Below, piece by piece: positions 22,898 through 29,132 of a DNA stretch of 43,211 bases (its first letter is position 1; each line of letters starts with the position of its first letter). Below the pieces are notes generated by a model. It searched no databases, was not told where the DNA came from, and was given only the letters and a program-made list of their open reading frames with translations. Both the position numbers and the translations under genes were made by a program. The DNA is taken from the NCBI GenBank assembly GCA_016926595.1, contig JAFGOG010000057.1, positions 1 to 43,211 of the forward strand, written 5' to 3'. This stretch comes from Anaerolineae bacterium. Its GTDB lineage: Bacteria; Chloroflexota; Anaerolineae; JAAYZQ01.

Positions 22898-25800
22898 TTA
22901 TGATTGCACAAACCACTGGCCCAGGATCGGCTCCTCCGGCACCATGATCTGCTCGTCGCGGTAGTGACGGAGCTGGATGGCGTTGGCCGGGCACTCACTG
23001 GTGCAGGTGCCGCAGCCGGTGCACAGCGACGGCTCGATGTAGGCCGCGCCGACGATCTCGCCAACGCCCTTGGCCTGGCGATCCATCTGCGGGATGTGGA
23101 ATGGACAGGTGCGCACGCAGGTCAGGCAGCCGACGCACTTGCTTTGGTCGACGACGGCGATGGTCCCGCCGACCTCCAGCTTGTCCTTGGTCAGGATAGT
23201 CATGGCTCGCCCGGCGGTCGCCAAGGCCTGGCCGATCGTCTCCTCCATGAATTTGGGGTAGTGGGCGATGCCGGCGAGGAAGACGCCTTCGCGGGTAAAG
23301 TCCATGGGCCGCAGTTTCAGGTGGGCCTCCATGAAAAAGCCCTCGCTCGACAAAGGCACGTCAAGTAGCTTGGCCAGCGCCGGGTTGCTCTCGGCGGGCA
23401 TGGTTGCCATTGACAGGGCCAACAGGTCGGGGGTAAAGGTCAGTGGCTTGTCTAGGATTACATCTTTGATCCGTACTTCAAGCTCGCCGTAGTTGATCTG
23501 CACTTGGGGTGGATCGTCCTCATCGTATCGCAAAAAGATGACGCCACGCTCGCGGGCCTCGGTGTAGTATTCCTCGCGGAAACCGTAGGTGATCAGGTCT
23601 TTGTACAGGACATAAATTTGACAGTCAGGGTTGATCCGCTTGATGATGATGGCGTTTTTCATCGTGTTGGTGCAGCAGGTCCGGCTGCAATAGGGAATCT
23701 TTTGCTCCGGTCCCTTGACGCATTGGATCATGACCACCTGTTTAAGCTGCCGGGCAGCGTCTACATCTTCTGCCAGTCGTCGCTCGAGCTCCAGTTGGGT
23801 GACAACGCGTGGGTCCTGCCCGTACAGGTAGACATGGCCTTTGTATTCATAGCCGCCAGTGGCCACCACGGTGACGCCGTGGTTGATTTCCCAGCAACGG
23901 GGTGAGTCGCCATCACCTCCGATGGTGCTATTGCCGGCGTAACTCAGCCGGGTACGAAAGTTGCCGACATGCCCCTGAAAGTCTATGACTTCGGTGTTGT
24001 GGTAGAGGATAATCCGCTCGTGGCTGTGGACGCGCTTGACGAGGGTGTGCAGCAGGCGCTGCGGATTTGGCCCTTCGGCTGACTGGTAGAGGTTGCGCAA
24101 CATTCCACCCAGTTTGTCGGTCTTTTCGACCAGATAGACGTCATAACCCTCGTCGGCGATGGCCAGCGCTGCGGTCATGCCAGCTAGACCGCCGCCGATG
24201 ACCAGGGCCGAGCGGTAAAAGGCGCGTTTCTCTTTGCTGTAGGGCAAGAAGTGGCGGGCGCGGGCCACCGCTACCCGCATCTCTTCCTGCGCTTTGCGTG
24301 TGGCGCCTTTCGGGTCATCGCCGTGTACCCAGGCGCAGTTGTCACGCAGGCTGACGAACTCGAGCAGTTGGGCGTTCAAACTAGCCTGGCGGATGACGCG
24401 TTGGAAGAGGGCCAGGTGGGTGCGTGGTGTGCAGGCGCCGATGACTATCCGGTTGAGGTTGTGGTCGCGAATCGCCGCCTGGATCGCCTCCGGACCTCCC
24501 GGCAGGCACCCGTACTCCAGGGCCTGGGCGTGGATCACACCTGGCAGGTTGCGGGCATAGGCCAGCACGCTATCCACATCGACCACCTGGTCGATGGTCG
24601 GGTGGCAGTAGCAGGCAAAAACCCCCACGCGCGGCGGCTCGCCGCTGACGTCGCGCTCCGGCGGGTAGGAAGGCTCGCTTACCTCAGTTCCTGACTTGCC
24701 AGACAGGAGGGCCATGCAGCGAGCGGCAGTGCCACTGGCGTCGATCACGGTCTCGGCGATCTCTTTGGGAGTGGCAAAGGCGCCGGCGACAAAGACGCCG
24801 GGCCGGCTAGTGTCCAGCGGCTCGAACTTGTCAAACTTGCAAAAGCCGTATTCGTTCAGCTCGATCTGCATGTCCTCGGCCAAAGACACGGCCTTGGGCG
24901 GCGGCTCGCTGCCCACTGACAACACGACCAGATCGAAGGTGTCTTGCTTCAGCATTCCTTTTTCATCCTGGTAATGCAGGATCAGATCGTGAGTAGTAGA
25001 GTCCTCCTTGATTTCAGAGATACGGCAGCGTATGTACTTGACACCCCAAAGATCCTTCGACTGCTCAAAATAGGCGGTGTATTCCTTGGAAAACGCTCGC
25101 TCGTCCATGATAAAGATCTGGCAGTCAACGCCTGGCAGCCGTTCCTTGGCCAGCACTGCCTCCTTGGTGGCGTACATGCAGCAGATCGACGAGCAGTAAG
25201 GGTGTTCCTGGTCGCGCGAGCCTATGCACTGGAGCCAGGCAATCCGCTCCGGTGTCTTGCCGTCGGAGGGCCGCTCGACGATGCCTTCGGTCGGGCCAGA
25301 ACGGCTGGACAGGCGCTCGAACTGGAGGCCGGTGACCACGTTGGGATAGCGGCCATAGCCCCACTCCTCGGCGGGGGTGGGGTCGTACAGCCGGTAGCCC
25401 ACGGCCAGGATGATAGCCCCGACGTTGATCTCTTCAGTCCAATCCTCTTCGTCCAGGTTGATCGCCCTAGTCGGGCAGACCTGTTCGCATTTGCGGCAGT
25501 CGTGGCAGTAGGGGCCTTTTTCGATCACATAGGCGTTGGGCATGGCGCGGACTGAGGGCTTGTAGGCTGCCTTGTGCGTCACCAGGCCAGCCTGATAGCC
25601 GCTCGGCAGCTCGACCGGGCAGACGCGGGCGCATTCATCGCAGTTGATGCACAGCTTTGTGTTGACGTAACGGGGTCGGTGATAGACCTGGACGGTGAAA
25701 TTACCCGGCAACCCCCGGGCACCGACCGCTGTGCTGTTGGTCATGATCTCAATGTTGGGGTGCTGGCTGTGATCGAGCAGGAAAGGAGAGATCGAGGGGC

Positions 25801-26017
25801 GTGAGCAGCCATAACCATGGTCCGAGGTGCCGCGGCACAGGACACAGTCGTGGGTGGGAAACATAAAGCCCAGTTGGGACACGATGCCGCCGATGCTGGG
25901 CGCCGAGTCGAGCAGATAGACCTTGAATCCCGAGTCCGCCAGGTCGACGGCGGCGCGCATTCCACCAACACCTGCGCCGACGACCATAACCGAACCAAGC
26001 ATTCTTCTTTGATCCAC
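22898..26017 (-). CDS. hdrA: Double HdrA flavoprotein (HdrA-HdrA)
   Basis: This first gene of the cluster encodes about 1039 residues (numbering from GTG 26017). It contains an N-terminal FAD motif VVGAGVGGMRAAVDLADSG, a Cys-rich insert CVLC..GYGC, two ferredoxin motifs (Cys123-133 and Cys171-181), the CIGSRD and CSSICCMYATK segment, then a second HdrA half with ALVIGGGLAGMTAALAIADEG and CSRTCCTNTMKNA, and two C-terminal 4Fe-4S motifs. HdrA carries the bifurcating FAD in Hdr complexes. It matches the fusion at 17798-22426 end to end except for the GltD module. GTG 26017 is preferred because AGGAGGG lies five bases upstream; ATG 26002 and an upstream GTG at 26047 are alternatives. Confidence 0.9.
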   Translation of the reverse strand: MDQRRMLGSVMVVGAGVGGMRAAVDLADSGFKVYLLDSAPSIGGIVSQLGFMFPTHDCVLCRGTSDHGYGCSRPSISPFLLDHSQHPNIEIMTNSTAVGARGLPGNFTVQVYHRPRYVNTKLCINCDECARVCPVELPSGYQAGLVTHKAAYKPSVRAMPNAYVIEKGPYCHDCRKCEQVCPTRAINLDEEDWTEEINVGAIILAVGYRLYDPTPAEEWGYGRYPNVVTGLQFERLSSRSGPTEGIVERPSDGKTPERIAWLQCIGSRDQEHPYCSSICCMYATKEAVLAKERLPGVDCQIFIMDERAFSKEYTAYFEQSKDLWGVKYIRCRISEIKEDSTTHDLILHYQDEKGMLKQDTFDLVVLSVGSEPPPKAVSLAEDMQIELNEYGFCKFDKFEPLDTSRPGVFVAGAFATPKEIAETVIDASGTAARCMALLSGKSGTEVSEPSYPPERDVSGEPPRVGVFACYCHPTIDQVVDVDSVLAYARNLPGVIHAQALEYGCLPGGPEAIQAAIRDHNLNRIVIGACTPRTHLALFQRVIRQASLNAQLLEFVSLRDNCAWVHGDDPKGATRKAQEEMRVAVARARHFLPYSKEKRAFYRSALVIGGGLAGMTAALAIADEGYDVYLVEKTDKLGGMLRNLYQSAEGPNPQRLLHTLVKRVHSHERIILYHNTEVIDFQGHVGNFRTRLSYAGNSTIGGDGDSPRCWEINHGVTVVATGGYEYKGHVYLYGQDPRVVTQLELERRLAEDVDAARQLKQVVMIQCVKGPEQKIPYCSRTCCTNTMKNAIIIKRINPDCQIYVLYKDLITYGFREEYYTEARERGVIFLRYDEDDPPQVQINYGELEVRIKDVILDKPLTFTPDLLALSMATMPAESNPALAKLLDVPLSSEGFFMEAHLKLRPMDFTREGVFLAGIAHYPKFMEETIGQALATAGRAMTILTKDKLEVGGTIAVVDQSKCVGCLTCVRTCPFHIPQMDRQAKGVGEIVGAAYIEPSLCTGCGTCTSECPANAIQLRHYRDEQIMVPEEPILGQWFVQS

Positions 26018-26037
26018 TAATTCCCTCCTGCCTAGGT

Positions 26038-26119
26038 CCCGGCTCACGGGGCCGGGAAGGGGATATATGAAAGCCCCAACGCTGGACGTGGGGCTCGAAG
26101 GGTACAGCTCTCCTTCGAG
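26038..26119 (-). promoter_or_regulatory. Structured 5' leader of the hdr-met-fol operon
   Basis: Three hairpins follow the predicted start of transcription. CTCGAAGG/CCTTCGAG (26094-26101 with 26112-26119) and AGCCCCA/TGGGGCT (26072-26078 with 26089-26095) share two bases, so they compete at the edge; the second is followed by TTTC. CCCGGC/GCCGGG (26038-26043 with 26051-26056) stands just before the Shine-Dalgarno sequence. I do not recognise a known riboswitch. Confidence 0.45.
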
Positions 26120-26165
26120 TTGTCCATGTGCAATTATTGAACAAGCCCGTCACTGACCGGCGGTC

Positions 26166-26194
26166 ATTATACCCAATGTGCAGGAAAAATGCAA
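26166..26194 (-). promoter_or_regulatory. Promoter of the hdr-met-fol operon
   Basis: On the minus strand a perfect TATAAT (26166-26171) lies 17 bases from TTGCAT (26189-26194). It would give a leader of about 140 bases before GTG 26017. Confidence 0.65.
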
Positions 26195-26236
26195 AAGGCG
26201 AATCGACGTACGACGCGCTTGAGGCCGGTTCTTGCT

Positions 26237-26265
26237 TTGCCCTTTGGGGAAGTTTATGGTATACT
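26237..26265 (+). promoter_or_regulatory. Promoter of the DUF350 gene
   Basis: TTGCCC (26237-26242), 17 bases, TATACT (26260-26265), about 50 bases before GTG 26314. It is divergent from the Hdr operon promoter. Confidence 0.55.
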
Positions 26266-26313
26266 CGGGTTGAAAGCTGATCGCTGAACGCTGAGTGCTT
26301 GCAGGAGGAAATC

Positions 26314-26802
26314 GTGGACCAACTGTGGCTGAGCTTTGTTCAACTGGTCATCGCCGTTGTCTTGAGCGCGATCGCAGTCTATCTTGCCCTTTTCCTATTC
26401 CAATGGTTCACCCGTGGCGTGGACGAGTGGCAGTTGTTGCGCGACGGCAATGCTGCGGTGGGCATTGTCCTGGGTGCGATGTTGGTCGCAGTGGCGATCA
26501 TCCTACGCCCGGCCCTTTTTGTCGATAGGTCTACATGGGATGTGGGCAGCAGTGCTTTTGGGCAGGTCCTCCTGACCGAAGCGCTGCAGCTAGTCGTCGG
26601 CCTGGTACTGGCAGTGGTAACCCTGGAGATAGCCCTGTTCCTGTTTGTCGCCCTGACGCGGGGCATCGATGAGGTGGCAGAGCTGAAAAAGGGCAACCTG
26701 GCCATCGCCGGACTGCTGGCCGGGATGCTGATCGGCATGGGGCTGATGGTCAGCCAGGCGGTGGGTGAGATCATGAGCCTGGTCGCCTCGCTCCTGTTCT
26801 AG
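26314..26802 (+). CDS. DUF350 family membrane protein (two tandem repeats)
   Basis: The 162-residue protein is almost entirely membrane-embedded, with four predicted helices arranged as two DUF350 repeats: each has a long hydrophobic helix, the polar turn TRGVDEWQLLRDGNAAVG or TRGIDEVAELKKGNLAIA, and a Gly/Ala-rich second helix. Family function is unknown. The start is GTG 26314, five bases after AGGAGG; a TTG further up would place that site inside the gene. The DUF2007 gene follows 9 bases downstream, so they form a two-gene operon. Confidence 0.82.
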   Translation: MDQLWLSFVQLVIAVVLSAIAVYLALFLFQWFTRGVDEWQLLRDGNAAVGIVLGAMLVAVAIILRPALFVDRSTWDVGSSAFGQVLLTEALQLVVGLVLAVVTLEIALFLFVALTRGIDEVAELKKGNLAIAGLLAGMLIGMGLMVSQAVGEIMSLVASLLF

Positions 26803-26811
26803 GAGAACACC

Positions 26812-27111
26812 ATGGCTGACGAGCCAGAACTGACTTGTGTCCTGACATGCCAGGGCATAGACCTGGCGCAGGTGTACAAGAGCAAGCTAGAGGCGGCCGG
26901 CATCCCGGTGCTGCTGCGCTACGAAGCGGCTGGGCCGATCTTTGGCATCATCATCGATGGTCTGGGTGAGGTGAAGGTGATGGTGCCGGCCGAGTTCGCG
27001 GCCGGGGCCGAGGATATACTGGGCGGGAGTGAAGCAGAGGCTTTCGAAGGGGAAGAGGAGTTGTTCGGCGAGCTCGACGAAGGCGAAGAGGAGACGTTCC
27101 CCGAAGAATAG
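26812..27111 (+). CDS. DUF2007-like small acidic protein
   Basis: The 99-residue protein resembles DUF2007 (putative signal-transducing domain): residues 5-65 contain TCQGIDLAQVYKSKLEAAGIPVLLR and IDGLGEVKVMVPAEFAAGAEDIL, the ferredoxin-like pattern of that family. The last 30 residues are very rich in Glu. AGGAGA precedes the ATG. No biochemical role is known; the only context is the DUF350 gene before it. Confidence 0.75.
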   Translation: MADEPELTCVLTCQGIDLAQVYKSKLEAAGIPVLLRYEAAGPIFGIIIDGLGEVKVMVPAEFAAGAEDILGGSEAEAFEGEEELFGELDEGEEETFPEE

Positions 27112-27136
27112 GACGGGTAGTTGCTCCGTATGCCAA

Positions 27137-27168
27137 GCCTTTCGCAGGTTTATGAACCTGCGGAAGGC
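27137..27168. terminator. Long hairpin between convergent genes
   Basis: GCCTTTCGCAGGTT (27137-27150) pairs with AACCTGCGGAAGGC (27155-27168) over 14 positions with one G-T wobble and a TATG loop. It lies between the DUF2007 gene and the convergent secreted-protein gene. There is no T run on either strand, so it may be a repeat-derived or factor-assisted terminator. Confidence 0.5.
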
Positions 27169-27197
27169 TCGTGTCTAAGGTGGGGAACCCTCCCCCT

Positions 27198-27488
27198 CTA
27201 TGGGAAGTCGCGAAAGACCAGCGGCAGATAGACCCTGTAGATGGCTGTTCCGCCGCTCCAAAAGCCGGCGGCCAGGGTGTAGCCAGAGCCAGATAGCAGG
27301 CCGGCGTCAGCCTGGCCTATCGTCCCGCCCAACGAATAGCCACCACCGGTGCTGAAGGTTTGCCCGCCGCCGTCGGCAGTCCACCAGGACAGATCGTACC
27401 CTTCCTGGGCTACGACCCCGGCGGTCAGTGAAAGCACCAGGCAGACTGCTATTCCAAGATCCAAAATCGGCAATCCGAGGTTCTTCAT
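27198..27488 (-). CDS. Small secreted protein with C-terminal L-P tail
   Basis: The 96-residue protein has a signal peptide (hydrophobic 9-26, ending near VVAQ), then a Gly-rich segment (WWTADGGGQTFSTGGGYSLGG, GGTIGQADAGLLSGSGYTLAAGFWSGG) of a kind common in Chloroflexota secreted proteins, and ends in VYLPLVFRDFP. The same type of tail closes the protein at 41942-43211. GGGAGG precedes the ATG at 27488; the ORF's 33 extra codons overlap the previous gene. It lies 11 bases after the larger secreted protein and is probably co-transcribed. Function unknown. Confidence 0.75.
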   Translation of the reverse strand: MKNLGLPILDLGIAVCLVLSLTAGVVAQEGYDLSWWTADGGGQTFSTGGGYSLGGTIGQADAGLLSGSGYTLAAGFWSGGTAIYRVYLPLVFRDFP

Positions 27489-27499
27489 CGCCTGCCTCC

Positions 27500-28942
27500 C
27501 TAGTCGGTGCCGGCCATGACTATGCCGGCGACGTGGTCGTTCGAACTGTCGTAGCGCTCCCGAGCGCCGACAAAGTGGACGAACCACTGATAGATAAAGG
27601 TGTAGGGCCAGACATAGATGTCGAGCTGGTCGCCGTCGGTGGCGGTGTATGTGTAGGTGTAGGCATAGGTGTCCACGACCTTCGAGCCATCGGCGATAAT
27701 GACGATGTGCAACTGGACCCCGCCGTGTGAGTCAAAGTAGATCTGGCCGGCCGTGCCGGTGGTGCGGATGTCAGGCCGGCTATCGTTATACCAAGCGTCG
27801 TCCCAAATATACTCGTTGGCATTGGCAGTGTTAACCCGCACATACTGAGCTTTGAACAGACTGGACAGGTCGGCCCGGCCTACGGAGTCGTCGGCAATCT
27901 CGGAACTACCTACGGCGCCAGCAGCAATCTCGGCCGCCCCCACAGCATCGGTGGCGATCTCGTCGGCCCCGACGCCGTTAGTGCCGACGTCTGCCTGGCC
28001 AATCGTCCCATCGACGATCATGCCGGTCGTTACCGAGTTGGCCTGGCCCTCGTTGACAAAGCGGCCGTCGGCCTGGAGGCGAGTGAGCAGGTCGGTGTCG
28101 GCGTTGTTGTCAAAGTAGCCCTCGGTACTCAGGTCAGAGTAGGCGGAGTAGTAGCCGGTGCCCAAGGTGCCGGCGTTGATGTTGGAGGCATTCTGGTAAA
28201 AGCTGCTTTGCTGGCTGTCGAGCAGGTCGGCGTCCAGGCCTGAGGCAGGGCCGTCGTCGTCCAGGATCTCGGCCAGGGTGGCGCCGTCGACGAGCATGGC
28301 GGCGCTGATGCTGCCGGCCTGGCCTTCGTTGACAAAACGGTTGTCGGCCTGAAGGCGGGTGAGCAGGTCGGCGTCGGCGCCATTGTCGAGGTAGCCTTCG
28401 GCGGTCAGGTCGGAGTAGGCCGCAAAGCGGTCGGTGTGAAGGGTGCCGGCTGTGATGTCGGCGGCATCGTGGCTGTGGGCTGCGGGAGCAAAGGCTGTGG
28501 CGTCGTTGCCATCCAGCAGGTCAGCGTTTAGGGCGTAAGGTGCAGCCGTCAGCGCCTGGCGGGGGCTGAGGATCGTGTAGCCGGGATCGGCAGTACACTG
28601 AACGGCTACTTCCAGCCATAAGGCGGTGCCGTCAAAGACTGAGCCAAAGTCGAGTGACACGGTGAAATAGCCAGCGCTGATCGCCGTGTCGTCTGCGGTC
28701 ACGATCGGGCCGATCTGAGAGCCGCCGAGATCGGCGTCGTAGAGGGTGAAGCGCAAGTTACAAATATCGTCGATGGGGTCGCCGGTGTCGTTGGTCAAGT
28801 GGCCCTGGTAGGTAAAGGCGGTACCCATCGGGGCGGCGGGCAACATCTCCTGGGTCAGAGCCACGGCCGGCGCCAGCAAGCCCATCAGCAGAAGTATCGG
28901 GATCGCTGCATTCCACCAACGGATTTGTCTTGGGTCTTTCAT
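27500..28942 (-). CDS. Secreted repeat protein, tail-fibre-like
   Basis: The 480-residue protein has a clear signal peptide (hydrophobic 10-30). A beta-rich N-terminal domain (about 40-135: TAFTYQGHLTNDTGDPIDD and APYALNADLLDG) leads into two imperfect repeats of about 85 residues (DLLDGNDATAFAP and DLLDSQQSSFYQN through TRLQADNRFVNEGQA and TRLQADGRFVNEGQA). Then come short GADEIATDAVGAAEIAAGAV-like repeats of trimeric fibre shafts, and a C-terminal head (370-480) rich in aromatic residues. Such proteins occur as surface or extracellular fibres; phage tail-fibre ancestry is possible, but no phage genes surround it. GGGAGG precedes the ATG. Confidence 0.75.
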   Translation of the reverse strand: MKDPRQIRWWNAAIPILLLMGLLAPAVALTQEMLPAAPMGTAFTYQGHLTNDTGDPIDDICNLRFTLYDADLGGSQIGPIVTADDTAISAGYFTVSLDFGSVFDGTALWLEVAVQCTADPGYTILSPRQALTAAPYALNADLLDGNDATAFAPAAHSHDAADITAGTLHTDRFAAYSDLTAEGYLDNGADADLLTRLQADNRFVNEGQAGSISAAMLVDGATLAEILDDDGPASGLDADLLDSQQSSFYQNASNINAGTLGTGYYSAYSDLSTEGYFDNNADTDLLTRLQADGRFVNEGQANSVTTGMIVDGTIGQADVGTNGVGADEIATDAVGAAEIAAGAVGSSEIADDSVGRADLSSLFKAQYVRVNTANANEYIWDDAWYNDSRPDIRTTGTAGQIYFDSHGGVQLHIVIIADGSKVVDTYAYTYTYTATDGDQLDIYVWPYTFIYQWFVHFVGARERYDSSNDHVAGIVMAGTD

Positions 28943-29050
28943 TTTGCCTCCCTCATCTCAAGAATTCGATGTAACCACTATAGCACACTTCTGGCCGGTC
29001 TGTCTGTACAAGATCTGTAGAGAATCTGTAATTGCCGCGTTGCCCGGCTC

Positions 29051-29079
29051 TTGATTTCCGGTCAAGCAGGATGTATAAT
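29051..29079 (+). promoter_or_regulatory. Promoter of the STAND ATPase gene
   Basis: TTGATT (29051-29056), 17 bases, TATAAT (29074-29079), 53 bases before the GTG start at 29133. Confidence 0.7.
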
Positions 29080-29132
29080 ACAAGCGGCCGATCAGTATTA
29101 CCTGCATCGGTTTGAAGTGAGGAGGGATTGCG

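Noticed and set aside
27500..28942. The fibre-like protein as evidence of a prophage.
   Set aside because: It has a signal peptide and no capsid, tail, integrase or lysis genes nearby; a host surface protein is simpler.
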